Part shown: positions 44,901-57,970 of the stretch, piece after piece
Layout of the letters: the number at the start of each line of letters is the position of its first letter
Position numbering within the stretch: the first letter of the stretch is position 1
Source: Scatophagus argus
Taxonomy: Eukaryota > Chordata > Actinopteri > Scatophagidae
Assembly (NCBI RefSeq): GCF_020382885.2
Contig: NC_058512.1
Span: 2,231,001-2,295,000 of the forward strand
Reading direction: 5' to 3'
Length of the DNA: 64,000 nt
Program-made: the position numbers and the translations under genes
Notes under the pieces: generated by a model
What the model was told of the DNA's origin: nothing
Database searches by the model: none
The model's input: the letters and a program-made list of their open reading frames with translations, nothing else

Positions 44901-45621
44901 TAGTGCGAGGAGGGCTAGAAAACAGAGCAGGAGCGGCGGTACAGAAGTGTAACAAGCCTGATGCTCCACATTACTGGAGGTGCAGCCTAATTCAGCTTCA
45001 ACGCTCCAGAACCCAAACGACGGTCTTTGAAAGAGTGCTTTAAAAACAACACAGCGGTTATTCTGGGCTGTGGGTCCACCATCTTCAACTGGTCACCAGT
45101 ACATTTTAGAATTTATTTTAACTTGATGATGACTTGCTGCTTTGCAATCTGTTGTCTGAAATAACTAAAACTCTTCAACATTTGGCATTAAGTTCTTTGG
45201 CATGAGTTCCTCGTGGTCACCAAGATTAAATCTGATTTCTATTTTACGTGGATTACAGACGTGGAGTATTATTTTTATCTTTTAAACTAAACATTTATGA
45301 GGAACAAGGTTGTTGTGTTTGTTACTTGGCTCAGTGTTTATGAGGTTAGTGGTTCACGGGCTCCGTCAGGGCTCGGACGGTTTCAGGTTTTGTTGGAATA
45401 AACATTAAAGAGACGTGCATGATACAATAAAGTGAAAGCACAGAGGACATCACACCACTAAGTGACATAACACATTCATTCATTCATTCACAAAGTTCTC
45501 TCTCTCTCCGTCTCCTCGCCTCCTTTGACATAATCCTGTACAGGGCCTGTGACCATGAGTCATGTGATAAACTTAACGCGATTTAGCACACACACACAAA
45601 CACCTTGTTTCCTGTAACACC

Positions 45622-45622
<1 letters not shown>

Positions 45623-45661
<39 letters not shown>
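45623..45661. repeat. compound (TG)n(GA)n microsatellite
   Basis: About 24 bp of TG followed directly by about 14 bp of GA. Confidence 0.95.
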
Positions 45662-46471
45662 CTGCAGGAGAGGAGAGCGTTCAGCCATGTCATGGGTCTT
45701 GTGAGTCAGATGCAGCTCCACGAAGTCATGAGACCTGGAAGCGAGGAAACCACAAGACTTCTATTAGCTGCTCAATCCGGCTCTTCTCCTCCGCTGAAAG
45801 GAAAAGTCTGAGTGGCAGGAAGCTGAGATTTCAGTCAGAGCTCAGTTAGCAGGGTTTTAAAGCTCACCACAACATACTGAATCCACTAATCCAAACTCCA
45901 ACTGAGAGAAAAAGTTCATAGGAATCGCGTCAGGAGGCTTCCTCTGATTGTTGTTTCCAGGCTCTAACAGCGAACCAACATGTGAACGTAACCTTTGTTT
46001 GGCTGGACAGGATTCAAGCAGATGATCTAATCATGCTGACACACAAATTGTTCCTGATTTAGTGGATCTGTGATTCATTTAGAAGCCAGGAGTCAGAGAG
46101 CATGACTCAGGCAGGGCTGATCAAGCTGTAATGTGATTAAATCACATCCCCTTTCGAGCTGCGTATTCCTCACTGATCAGCAGGGCAGAAAGGAAAGAAG
46201 CAGCTGGTCCACCAGGAAGGGACGATTTTAAATTCATACTGGTGTCTTCCTTATGGACAGCTGGCCGTGGGATGTGACAGAAGGCTGGGGCGTCCAGACT
46301 TTCAGGTAGTGATGGTGGGCTCCTCAGAGTATATTTAAGGGTAACAGGTTATTTTAGACCAGCTGCATGTGGATGTGGCCGTCAGGAGGACAGTCTCAGG
46401 AAAAGTCTGGTATAAGACACCTCAGCAAAGCTCGGTGGAAGCCTGGGTGTGACCTGCTTCATAACTGTTGT

Positions 46472-46485
46472 GCGCCCCCTGCTGG
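46472..46485 (-). promoter_or_regulatory. CTCF-consensus motif
   Basis: The minus strand reads CCAGCAGGGGGCGC, a full match to CCASYAGRKGGCRS, about 2.2 kb upstream of the cert1 start codon and 23 bp before a TG microsatellite. Confidence 0.45.
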
Positions 46486-46502
46486 TGCTGCTCGAAACAC
46501 CC

Positions 46503-46507
<5 letters not shown>

Positions 46508-46561
<54 letters not shown>
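46508..46561. repeat. (TG)n microsatellite
   Basis: An uninterrupted run of 54 bp, one of the longest in the window. Confidence 0.95.
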
Positions 46562-46563
<2 letters not shown>

Positions 46564-47053
46564 GTGTTCTCTACGTGAACGCCACATTGTAACGATTAAC
46601 CCACTGGTAATGGATCAAGTCTTTATTTCTTTATCTTAGGCATAAACATTAGATTGCCTGTTTGTATTTGGCAACATGTTGTGCACGTGGTTTTTAAACT
46701 TCACCACAAAAATAAAAAAGGAAAACATGAAAATAGAAAAGGTTTACTGAACTGCCCGAGAGGCTAAATCCAGTGTGATTTCTTCTTCTAGAGAGTTCAG
46801 CATTTAGTTGCAGTGAACATGTCAGTCGTTACTGTTGGCGCCACCACCACTGATGATAATAATGATGACAGGAGCACGTGACATTGAGAATGCAAATCCT
46901 AATTTTTACGTTTTCATTTTCATAACAGCGAACGAACAAATAAATAAAGAAATAAATGAAATACACGTAACACTTTATTTACATCTCATGCTGGGAAATC
47001 AAAGCACCACAATGCCTTGCAGCAAAAGGCTGAGTGACAGACGACAGACAACA

Positions 47054-47067
47054 GCGCCCCCTGTTGG
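47054..47067 (-). promoter_or_regulatory. CTCF-like motif
   Basis: The minus strand reads CCAACAGGGGGCGC, one mismatch to the consensus, in the same orientation as the motif 580 bp to its left. Confidence 0.35.
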
Positions 47068-48267
47068 CCGAAGACAGTCGCTACTTTCAGCTACAGTACA
47101 CAAAGTGCATCTTAGGCCTCTTCGCAGCTTGAGGCTCGTCTCTCATGTGTGTCGACTGCTGATCGAGCTGCTCTCAGAAAATAAAGTTTGGACTCAGTAT
47201 TTCATGGCCCGTGAAAGCCGACCGGTCCTCCTGTCAGGTGTCTCTGTCTCCCACGTGCCGCACTGGGAGGTGCAGGAACAAAGAGCCTCGGTGCTTTTGG
47301 CTGTGAAACAGGAACACCTGAAAGTGTTTCAGAGCGTTTCCACTCGGACGGATCAGCGTGGACCAGCGTGGACTCATGCATTACAGATGAGACAGTTTTT
47401 TGTCCTCTTGTCTGGACGGATGAGAAACATTTGCCTCGAGTGGCCCCAGTTTCCTCCTCAGCCACAGGATGGGGTCACTGCTGAATATGATTTCCGCTGC
47501 TGCAGTAACTCATGTCGCACTGGGTCGCGTGTAACAGTGTGTTTTTTAATTAATTTTGTAAATCAGTAAATCTCCTTTATGGCAGCTTTGTTCTTTTAGG
47601 CAAATGCGTGTTCATAGAAAAGCAAACAGCACACACAGCTGTAAGTATTCAGCATCTGCTCAGGTGTTGTCGTGTTATTGCTCATGCAGCATCCAGGGTT
47701 TCACCCACAGTGACCGATTAATCGAAGCCATAAAGACTCGTGAGATGTTTCATGTGCTGTTTCTACTGTGTTTTTCTGGCTCAGGACAGGACTCGTCCTT
47801 CCTGTTGCAGGTGTCTCGTGAAACTGCTTTGCTGTTTGTTGTATTTTAACACAAAGGCGCCAGCTCGATCAAACTTATCGACTCTGTACTTTCAGCACTA
47901 AGTTCTCGCGTAATCAGCGTGGTTTCTCATGTCCACGCTGCGTTGCACTGATCCACATGTCAGCGGCTGATCGATCGGTCGGACCTTGAAAGGTTTGATT
48001 AGCTTTGAGTGCATTAATGTTACCGTTCAGGTTCTGGTTCTGGTTTTTCATCTGTTTGGGTCCTCTCGGCCTTCAGGCTTCTCGTCCCCGACAGAACAGA
48101 CGGTCCTTCATCATTACAAACCGACTGGCTGAAGCTTGCTTCATGCAGAGATTCACATGAAGTACCCAGACTGCATATTCATCACGCAGGCGCAGACGTC
48201 CCAGTTTATGTTTTCTTCATGAGAATTGTGCCTGACAAACTGCAGGAGGCGTCCGTGTCCTGTGTGA

Positions 48268-48281
48268 CCAGCAGGGGGCAG
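48268..48281 (+). promoter_or_regulatory. CTCF-consensus motif
   Basis: CCAGCAGGGGGCAG, a full match, in the orientation opposite to the motifs at 46.5 and 47.1 kb. Confidence 0.45.
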
Positions 48282-48683
48282 CGTGGTGTTTAGGTTCGCT
48301 TTGCGCTCTTGTCTCAACGTTTGCATCACTTTAGTTGACTAAAACTACTTTAAAAACTGAAACAAAAAATAAAATAAAATAAAAAATGAGGCAAAGAAAA
48401 CAAAGCAAAAACTAGACTTTAGGGGACGAAAAAACTGAAATGATAATGTGGACATACAAATCTAAGGAAAATTTTTATTAATCATTATCAGTCTTTCTGC
48501 CTTCAAGTTAGTTATCCACTTGTTTGTGGAGGAAGTCCTGTGGGACTTTATCGTTGTCTTATTTTTGTTAAACTTAACTGTTAAACTAAACTAAAGCGTA
48601 TTTTCATCGTGCATGAAAACGAAGGATAAATCGAGCCACGTGTTGCTGCACACCTTTCAGTTGTGCCGGTAACACAGAGGATC

Positions 48684-48706
48684 TCACACACACACACACA
48701 CACACC
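48684..48706. repeat. (CA)n microsatellite
   Basis: Short CA run of about 22 bp. Confidence 0.85.
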
Positions 48707-48946
48707 TGCAGTCCCTCATTACAGCACTTTGTCATGCTACACTTGCTAAGCTTTTCCCGTAATTGATTTACAGAATCAAACTTGTCTCCTGAAAGAGGAC
48801 ACGTCGAGTCACTGAGCTGTGAGGAGCTTCTTAATGGACAAACTCTTTCTGTCACAGCTGCTGTAATAAGCCTGGAAAGCATCCCGGTCCCAGAGCAGCT
48901 TCACACGGTGACTCAGTGCGAGACTCTTAGTTACCTCCTGTGACTT

Positions 48947-48948
<2 letters not shown>

Positions 48949-48990
<42 letters not shown>
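48949..48990. repeat. (CA)n microsatellite
   Basis: Uninterrupted CA run of about 42 bp. Confidence 0.95.
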
Positions 48991-48993
<3 letters not shown>

Positions 48994-50429
48994 CTGCTGC
49001 TTTCCAGAAGTGCAGCGTGAGTTAAAAAACAAAAAAAATGCTGCACTCAAAAGGCTCAAGAAGATTACAAGACTACGATTCAAAATTTAACGAATAAAAT
49101 CTGTCCGAAATATTCTGACACCCTGAAAACAAAGTACGTCAGTTTATTGTGGTGCAAATACGCAGTATGGACAGAAATAAAATCTGTGTTTGGCCTGTAA
49201 GTCTGTATAAGTGCTCGGTATAAAAACTGCGTGTGTACTGTAAACTGGGTGTACTGTGGGTGAGACGGTCTGCGTGTGTGTGTGTGTGTTTAGGACAGCA
49301 GAGCAGAACGGTGGCGCGCGGCAGCCTGAAATACAGCTCGTTTGTCAGCGACACGGGAAAGCTTTGACCTTCCTGAGACGGGCAGGCTTTGCCGACTCAG
49401 CGGTTTCTCTTTCTAGCCGAATTACAGTCGTCATCCGCATGAGTGAGGGCGGCTGATGTGCTCACACGAGGCCCACAACAAGCCGTGTGATAAGCACCAG
49501 CACAAAGCCGCTCCACGGCGCGTGCACGGCTGTGGAGCGCTTCACGGCAGAGAAGTTAGAGAGGAGGACTTACAAAAGGAGAAAAGTCAGGACAAACGAC
49601 CCGCCAACCGGTGCTAAAACAAGCCAAGCACGAATCAACGACCAGCAGGCTACACTGCTGCTCTGTCTATTTGTTTCCGTCCTCCCAACAAAAAGCCTTT
49701 GGAGTTAACTGCTGAGCTTCCGTCTTGCTCACTGATCACACTGCAGTCACTGGTTCTGGTTTTCTTTGTAGGGTTGAGGTCAGGGTTTAGACAGAGAAAC
49801 ATGTCAGAATTAAAGTTTGGGAAAATGGAACATTTCTTTGCTATTCTAAAGGACTGAAGGAGGGGCTGGAAGTTGACAAGTTTAACTCGGTTGTCCCCGG
49901 GCCTGTGAGAACAGTACAGTCCAAACTACTGTGAGACGGACTCCTGCTGGACAGCCTGCTGTCCCTCATATGTTGTGTACTCTGGAGGAGGACAGCAGGT
50001 ATTCGTACTGGCTGGTACACGAGTCTCGACAGCGCAGTGGGCTCAGATGCTGACCAGCTGAAAAGGCTGTGTGATGTCGGTGACCTTCCTGATCCTCCTC
50101 CGTCGTCGTCCACGGGCTCAGTCACAGGAGAGACTGCTGGAGATGCTGACGGCTTGACGGCGTCTGTTTCTCCACGTGCTTTTCTTTTCACTTCCAGTCT
50201 TAGCTAAATTCCCCAGCGCACAGACTGAAACATCCCGAGGGGCAGAGGCCGACACTTTGCTGGACTGTTACCAGGATGCTCGTAAATCCACCTGCTGCTT
50301 CCATAACCAGGATGGCTCCAGTATGTGCAGTGAAACCCAAATAAGGTGACTGACTAAATGATTTTCCACCCACATTAAATAATGTGTCTCTTGAATCCAG
50401 AGGGAAAGGTGGCAGATTAAATGTTGCCC

Positions 50430-50430
<1 letters not shown>

Positions 50431-50468
<38 letters not shown>
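50431..50468. repeat. (TG)n microsatellite
   Basis: Uninterrupted TG run of about 38 bp. Confidence 0.95.
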
Positions 50469-50469
<1 letters not shown>

Positions 50470-51439
50470 TTTGAGATGTGAAGCAGCTGAGTGGCTAATG
50501 GCCGACAAAGCTGCTCAACTGCTTATGTTATCGTGGCATCCAGCTGTTTTACGTCAGACAGCTTGTGTTCCAGGCTTGTGGCAGGCTTTCCTAACACCTA
50601 TTGGATATAATTGGAAAGATAAAAACAAAATACTGACTAGGATGCTCTTTTATTGTCTTTTCTCTTTGCACTAAGTGGAGGTCTGGTCTGCTGTGTTGGG
50701 CCAGTAATGGCTGCAGCTTGTCTGGAAGCACATAATCTACAGAAGAGTCCTGAAGGATACGACAAATCGGCGTGCAGCCTCTCCTCGCCTTGCACAAACT
50801 AACGGCTGCTCGTTATGGAGGTGACTAATAGAGGGATTCGCTTATGGCTTTAACCCGTCAGCTCAAACCGGATGAAAGTGCTGAGCTGAAGTGCAGCAGC
50901 CGAGGAATCCCCAGCTGTGAGTCATGGGATGCTTTTGTGGGGAGGGAGGGAAAGCCGCCTTGCAGGAGTCTCTGATTCCCTTCACCTCATTTTTTGGGGG
51001 GGAGAGAAAGCTCCTCAGCGTGGTGCCAGCCCAGCTTTGATCGATGCCAGTGAAGATGACGATGACACAAAGCAGAGAAATCCCACACGTCTTTATCCCG
51101 TCTTCCACTTCGGCGGCTGTGCGTTTCTGAGCCTCCTGCAGGCTTTTCTAACCACATGTGCTGATTTTGTGTCTTTCCCTTTGTGCATTTCCTCTCCCTC
51201 CTTTGCACATAAAGGCACAAGCTGCTCTCTGTGCAATTCTCAGCAGCATTTTGAAATATTTGAGAGGTTCATGCTGACACTCGTGCTGAACAGCCAACAT
51301 TCACAAGCAGCAGAACATTTCTTAAATAACAGTGCAACAGATAATCTGCACCAGCCACCAGATTCCTGAACTCCTCCTCCACACGCCACCATGAAAGCTG
51401 CTTATATTTATCACCTGATTATCTATTGATTAATTCATC

Positions 51440-51535
51440 ATTTTTCTGTGTGTCGCACGAGGGACCACAGCTATAACTTTGTTCCACGAATCTGCACTGT
51501 GCCATGACAATAAAAGAGGATCTTGAACCCCCTGT
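51440..51535 (+). repeat. possible LINE 3' tail
   Basis: ATAACTTTGTTCCACGAATC..CTGCACTGTGCCATGACAATAAAAGAGG resembles the CACTGT..ATGACAATAAAG ending of common fish LINE elements. There is no coding part nearby, and the family is not certain. Confidence 0.35.
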
Positions 51536-51710
51536 GCTTTTTTCCTTACCTAAAAACTAGCGCTGCTCGAGCATCCTCTCAGGAAAAAAGAAAAAGTTGA
51601 TGGATCCGATTAGTTTTCTGACAGTATTTTTAAGTTAAAAAGATGTGGGACGAATTTGAACAAAGTCATACAAGTGGACTTCAGCAGGAGGGCAAACAAA
51701 ATGTGGCTGT

Positions 51711-51732
51711 TGAATGAATGAATGAATGAATG
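51711..51732. repeat. (GAAT)n short tandem repeat
   Basis: About five GAAT units. Confidence 0.9.
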
Positions 51733-53347
51733 CTGACACATTTCTGATTTGTGGAACATCAGCGTGATGAAGCTCACTGAATGCTATCTGTCAGGCTCAT
51801 AGAAGTTGGCTGTTTGCCCTGCAAAGCCAAAGGCTGGTGTTCTCTGTGCTGCAGAGCCGATCTGCCGCTGGCACAAGGAGATTGATCGTCGTGCACGTTA
51901 CATTCACGTTAGCTCTGATTGGCCCTGGATGCTGCCGGAGGTTAGCATAACGTCAGCTCTCCAGCTTTTTTCCAGGAGCTCCATGTGGATGATCAGCTGG
52001 TGAGGATGCTAATTTTTGTGTCATTTTGACCATGAAGATTGATGGTTGCTGGCTAGAAATGAGAATCCTGCTTTCGTCCTCCTTTGCCTCGGTCAGTTTC
52101 ACCTCTGATCCGTCCCTCAGATCGCCTTCACAGTGCTTCATTCCCGCAGTGATGGTGAGGGTGACTGACACAAGTCTTCTCCAGATGACTGCTCGCTGAG
52201 TCACTGCGACAGCCGGCGAACTGAAATACCTTCCACACTCACCAGTAAAGTGGTCAATGCAGCTTGTAAAATGTGACTGCAGGTTGCCTTTTGTGGCTCC
52301 TCTGGGCTGCGACCGTATGCCCCTGTGGGTCCCCGAGCGTTAATTCGAGCACATACATGCTGAAAAACTCACCTGTTCGTGACCAAATGTGAGTCAGTTT
52401 ATGAAATCCACAAACCACAGCTGCAGCCGCTTGTGGCTTGTGTATGGCTGACAGGAAAATGGATGGACTCCCGCCTCCCTTCTCCGCTGGCTTCCACGCC
52501 TGATGTTATAAATTGCGCCGCTTTCTGCCCCCATTTTGTTTACCACCCTAAAACTGATCAATATTTGTAGTCTCTTCCTCAACCCTCACCCCGGGGCCTT
52601 TGCCCTTGGACACTAAATCAAAGTGTGAGTCCCTGTGATGAGTGGCCACTGCTTGATGGGGCTGCTGTCTCCATCCGTCACCCGGAGGCGTGCAGCCTTC
52701 TTGACGAAGCTTTTTCTGAATAATATCAGGCCGTAAAACCAAGTCTACTGCTGATTGCTAAGCAGGCTATGAAATGATTATTGATATTTCTGCAGTGAGA
52801 CCAGTATACAGAAAAAGGTGAAATGATGTTTGGGTACTTAAGGAAGGAGCTTAGGAAGATAAAATGACCGCAGTACCATGGACTAACGGTGCAGTCCCAA
52901 TGAAACTGGACCAACCAGGAGGCCTCCAGTCTGCCTTAATAGCTCTGGTCCTGACATTTATCATAATCTTCAAGGCCATGGAGGCTCCTGCTAAGCCCCC
53001 ATCAAGAATGTGACCCAGGAAGGACACAGAGGACTGGACTGATGGAACAGATTCCTTTCAGTGTTGACATGCAGTTCAGACTCCTCAGCCCGGACTTAAC
53101 TGAGGGGTGCAGTTTCAGTACTAGTGGAAAAAGTCATTAAGACTGTAAGAGTATGGAAGAATATGGAGATTCCTCCTCTCTTTCTCTCTCTCCTTCTTTC
53201 TTCCTCTCAACCCAACTTCTGGCTGACAAGGAGGGGGAAAGCAATTAACATCACTGTCAGTATCCATCTATTATCCTCCATCCTAATGGAAGATGACAAA
53301 TTATGGAGTGTAATATGGGATGCCATGGCCCACCTCCTACACCCTCC

Positions 53348-53348
<1 letters not shown>

Positions 53349-53387
<39 letters not shown>
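53349..53387. repeat. (TG)n microsatellite
   Basis: TG run of about 38 bp, separated by about 90 bp from a CT-rich stretch at 53174-53205. Confidence 0.95.
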
Positions 53388-53388
<1 letters not shown>

Positions 53389-54018
53389 GTGGGTGACAGA
53401 AAGAGAGCTGGAGAGATGGGGAGGATGGGGTAAAGTAGTTTCCTCCATCCACCCTGAAGAGACCGGGCCTGTGCGAGCTGCGTTTCTGTACGTAAGGCAT
53501 CAAACAGGAATCGTGGAGGACACAGAACGACGTCAGCTTTCACTTCAGTGGTCACATGACACAAAATGACATCAGTCTCCTGTACAGTAACTCCAGTTAC
53601 ACTGAACACGAGCTTGACAAGGAATAAAGGTCATGACTGACGGGTGGAGTGATGCTGCTGTGGAATCCTCTGCATTCTGAACCATCTGAGTCACAGACGT
53701 GCTGCTAACACAAAATGTTCAAGAGGTTCACCAACTTACTGCAGGGATGCTGTTTTTGGAAAGAGACGTGACTGTGCAGAAAGAGCAAATGATCCGTGTC
53801 AGTTCTGTGACAATGCATTTGGACACTGTGGGGTTTTAACGTGAGCGTGTTAACGAAAACGATCCCGACGTACAGATTTGTATCAAATATAAAGTTTGAC
53901 ATGATCATCAGAACTCCAGAAACTCTGACCCAATCAATGTGATGAATCAAATGTGAAAAATGATCCTGAGGGGAACATGAATGTTTGCCCTAAAGTTCAC
54001 AGGAATCGGCCCAACAGA

Positions 54019-54550
54019 CATAGACAAAAATATTGGGACACCTACAGGGACTTTAATGACGTCTCATTGTAAACACACAGACAGCTTTGCAGCTCTAACA
54101 GCTTCCACTCTTCTGTGAAGGCTTTCCACAACATGTTGGAGTGTTTCTGTGGGAATTTGTGCCCATTCATGCAGTAGAGCATTTGTGAGGTCACACACTG
54201 ATGTTGGACCAAAAGGCCTGGCTCACAATCTCCGTTCCAGTTCATCCCAAAGGTGTTGGATGGGGTTGAGGTCAGGGCTCTGTGTGGGTCAGTCAAGTTC
54301 TTCCACACCAAACTCATCCAACCATGTCTTTATGGAGCTTTGCTTTGTGCACTGGGGCACAGTCATGCTGGAATAGAAAAGGCCCTTCAACTAACTGTTG
54401 CCACAAAGTTGGAAGCATAGCATTGTCCAAAATGTCTTGGTGTGCTGAAGCATTAAGATTTCCCTTCACTGGAGGTCTGGGGCCGAGTCCAAACCCTGAG
54501 AAACAGCCTCATAAAGAGGAGTGTCTGGATACTTTTGTCTCTATAGTGTA
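54019..54550 (-). mobile_element. Tc1/mariner remnant with both ends, about 530 bp
   Basis: The left end is CATAGACAAAAATATTGGGA; the right end reads in reverse complement CTATAGAGACAAAAGTATCC. Translation on the minus strand gives the DDE-region signature PDLNPIQHLWDE and pieces around it, broken by stops and a large deletion: a full element would be well over 1 kb. The position that is Glu in DD34E transposases (NPIE) is Gln here. It is the same family as the copies at 16.0 kb and 58.5 kb. It cannot make a transposase. Confidence 0.85.
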
Positions 54551-55313
54551 TTTCAGTCTGACTCTCCACTCATTCAGGCAGGAAGTGTCAAACATACGAC
54601 TACTATTTCCTGTATGTAGAAGCTAATCTTGTCCCTTCTCACATTTCTGTTTGTGTGTCGATTAACAAGCAACACATAACGTTGGCTGGTGAGCTTCAGA
54701 GGTGCTGACAGACAGCTAACTGCTTCCCTTCCTGCTGAGCTCCTCATCTCAGCCTTTCATGTTTCCAAAATAAAGTCAAACTGTTCCTTTAAAGGGTTCA
54801 GCATGTGCGGTTTCTTTTGTCCCTCACTCCTGCTCACTAGGCTTATTTATCCCCACATCCTGACGCAGGACTGGATGGTTCTGGACCTGAGGGATAAACC
54901 GAGTCAGTGCTCATTTCTCTTCTAACAGAGAGGTCTACCTCTACTTCACCTCGGGCACATTGTGGTTCTTGGTGCGGACCACAAATGTTGTTTCTCATCT
55001 TGGGGACCATCAGCCTCCGGGGCTCCACCCGCCAGTTTTCCTCCTGACTGCTCTGCTCCCCCCATCTCTTTCCCCATACTTAACATTCAGCACCTCTTTG
55101 AGTCTAAAAAAGAAGCACAAACACTCATTTTGCGCAGCTTTATGAATTACAGTTTGTAGGTCTGTTTTCCCATAAACTCCTGCTGGTCCACCAGTCACCT
55201 TAATAACCTGTGACCACATGTTGCTCTGGCTGATGCTGCCGCCCACGCTTGCCTCATTGCATTAAGTTTCTCATGACAGTTACTCACACATGCCCTTGAC
55301 AGCAAGTATACGC

Positions 55314-55329
55314 CCACACACACACACAC

Positions 55330-55364
<35 letters not shown>

Positions 55365-55365
55365 G
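55314..55365. repeat. (CA)n microsatellite with TATATA core
   Basis: CA run with an internal CATATATACA block. Confidence 0.95.
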
Positions 55366-57589
55366 ACCAGCGCCAAAGCAAGCTTTACATTTCAAGAACA
55401 TGTCTCTGTAAGCTTCAAACTGTGATGCCCCTCTTATCCCTCTAGATAAGACATCAAGTTAGCAGTGCAACATCTGGTTAGACTTTCAAAATAAAGCTCG
55501 CTGACAAACATTGCATCACATGTTTCGGCATGTTATGCCTTTTGGACGTTGAGAAATTGGCACAGATTGGTTAGGTTCAGCAAAAAATCCCAATGTTACC
55601 TTACAGAAATAACACACAGACATGTCACGTGTACATACGCAACATAAGTTCAAAACAAAGCAACTAACTGGTTACGTGCAGCTCTTTAACCCTGGCCTGC
55701 AGCAGGAAAGTCCTGTCTTTGACTCATCTAACCACCTCCTGGTTCAGACTTTCCTGGCTCTTGGTAATGATCAAGCTCTTCAGCAATTATACTCAGCGGT
55801 GAACTATAACTTCATCCCGTCATTAAGGCCTGTGAGGACGCGTTAATCCGAAACAGTTCACCTCAAAGACAACATTTTTAACTATCTTGTCATAATGAGA
55901 CTTCAAGGCCAATGAAGCCGTCTCAGTGTCATGCCTGTTCATATGCAGCTCTGATGGCTGTTTGGTGCACAGATTTAACAAAAATATAATTTGTGGTTCT
56001 TTTAGTTGGCACAAAAGCAGTTTGTTAAGAGCAGAGAGCTTCAGAGATGGTATTTTTCCTCTTTTCCTCTTCGGAGATGGAAAAAGAAAGTGAAAGGAAG
56101 GTTACAGCCATGAAGGCCTGCCAGCATCGTCGGGTTCATGCTGTGCTGTGTGGTCCTTTGTATCAGTGTAATCAGACTACATAAATACAGTGACGTAGCT
56201 TTGAAGTTTTGCACCAGAGCTTCAGGTAATGAACCCATCCAGACAATCAGACTGTTACATAAGAAGCAAAAGAACAAAATCTCAAACTCCCGTGTCTTTA
56301 AATAACCGTTTGCGTCATTGTTTTTTTCTCCAAGGAGCAAAGCGTCTTGACACTTTGGCATTTGCGGGTTTGTAGACAAAAGTATCTGCTCTCCGTGGGG
56401 TTTGGAGACGTGACACATGAAAGATCACAGGGCCAAGGCAAACCAGGCTGTTGTCATGGAACTTTCCAGGGTAGAGAGTCAGAAATAACATTCCCACCGG
56501 CTCTTCGCTGCCTTTATTTCATCCCCCATTATGTTCGCTGCAGCTCAGGTGTGATGGATCATTATGGTGTTGTTCCGTTTCATTCGCAGACGCTGAGATA
56601 AACTCTCACATTAAACAGAACCACAGCCAGGCCGCTTTTACAAAGATCACAGTGACACGACGGCGACATCAAGACACACACAGTTCAAGCAGAGCCGCTG
56701 AGGACGTCTTTTATTCCCAAAAGGCCGCAAATGACTTTTCACACATTGAATAAACCCAACCAGAGACATAATAATTTCGCCTCTTAACTCCTCCTCCCTG
56801 AGCCGACTCCCCTCCTCTCTTCCTCCTGCAGTCTCCTCCTCTTCTGCAACCCTTCACCCCTGGGTGTTAAGAAATGTAATTAACCTTGCTTTAACCTGGT
56901 GGGCTATTCCAGAGGCCATTTGTCTTGTTACTTAACACCACTCAACCCTCACCATCTCGTCTGTGTGGCTTTATGACGGCTGCGGACAGAAGCCAGAGAT
57001 GAGACGAGCAGTTAAATCCAGCATCTTCTTCATGTGTTCGCTGGGTTAAAATGACTCATTCATTGTTGATATGCAAACCTCATCGCCACAGTAAATGTTG
57101 GAAAACCATGGAAAGGTTGAAACTTGTCTTTAGGCTTTCATTTTCAATTTTATGTTGCGCCAACGCTGTGCTTTACGTCTCATTTGGCTCAACTTGGCGC
57201 ACTGCGGCTTAATGAAAGACGCACAACACAACCAAATGTGCTGCAGATTCTCCCAACACAATGACATTTGAATCTCAGTTGGCAGGCTAATAGAAGCTAA
57301 AGGCTGAGACGGGTTAGCAGCAGATATCTGAAATAATATCTGAATCGGGATGGTAAAATTAAATCTTATATTTTAGCTCGAGTGTCACAACTGGGTCCGT
57401 CACCTTTTTTGTGCCCCCTAGAAACACGCCCACGTCCCTCGTCGTCTTTGTTACTAGCAGCACATTTATGGAGTTATGTAAAATATCACATTTTTTGTTA
57501 AAAGGCCCTTTTTTATCCCCACAAACACGTGAAAAATGTCCTAACGGTCGTTAAAATTACCCGGTTTTGTTAGCCGTAGAGGTCTCTCC

Positions 57590-57661
57590 ATTGGCAGCCA
57601 TCTTGTCCGAGTGTCGCTTCACCATCACCCTCATCCTCCTCCTCCTCCTCCTCCCGATTGG
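57590..57661. promoter_or_regulatory. paired CCAAT (ATTGG) boxes around a YY1-like site and (CCT)n
   Basis: ATTGG at 57590-57594 and again at 57657-57661 flank GCAGCCATCTTG (YY1-like, one base off) and a CCT trinucleotide repeat (57634-57654). This could be an orphan promoter or part of a repeat; no gene is visible next to it. Confidence 0.25.
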
Positions 57662-57936
57662 TCAGCTCATGCATGTAACATGATGCGCACTGTATAAGTA
57701 ATGATGTGACATGTACGAAATTGGACAGATCCACGCTTTGCAGAAAGGTACAGCGCTGACGTTTTATTGTGGCGGCTGAGCTGTGATGTGATCAGAACAA
57801 AATCAGTGCTGCTGATAAAGTAATGAACAGAGTTTGTCCATTAGTTCGTGTGAATCAGTTCCAAAGTACTTACTCAGTGGTTTGGAAGTTAGAGTGAAAA
57901 CAAGTAATTACCCACCTCTCAAAATACATTTTCCCA

Positions 57937-57939
<3 letters not shown>

Positions 57940-57967
<28 letters not shown>
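57940..57967. repeat. (TG)n microsatellite
   Basis: TG run of about 28 bp. Confidence 0.95.

Positions 57968-57970
<3 letters not shown>

Noticed and set aside
44565..44969. 134-codon minus-strand frame with a signal-peptide-like start, upstream of cert1
   Set aside because: It lies in the CpG-rich cert1 promoter/5'UTR, the hydrophobic run is short and the rest is low-complexity; no family is recognised. An upstream reading frame remains possible.
46835..47569. Annotating the 244-codon frame as a gene
   Set aside because: No homology recognised and no codon-use evidence available by eye; kept as a finding only.
49841..50204. Overlapping open frames on both strands (116 codons -, about 90 codons +)
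   Set aside because: Neither has a recognisable domain, and the + frame has no suitable start; splice sites are not convincing.
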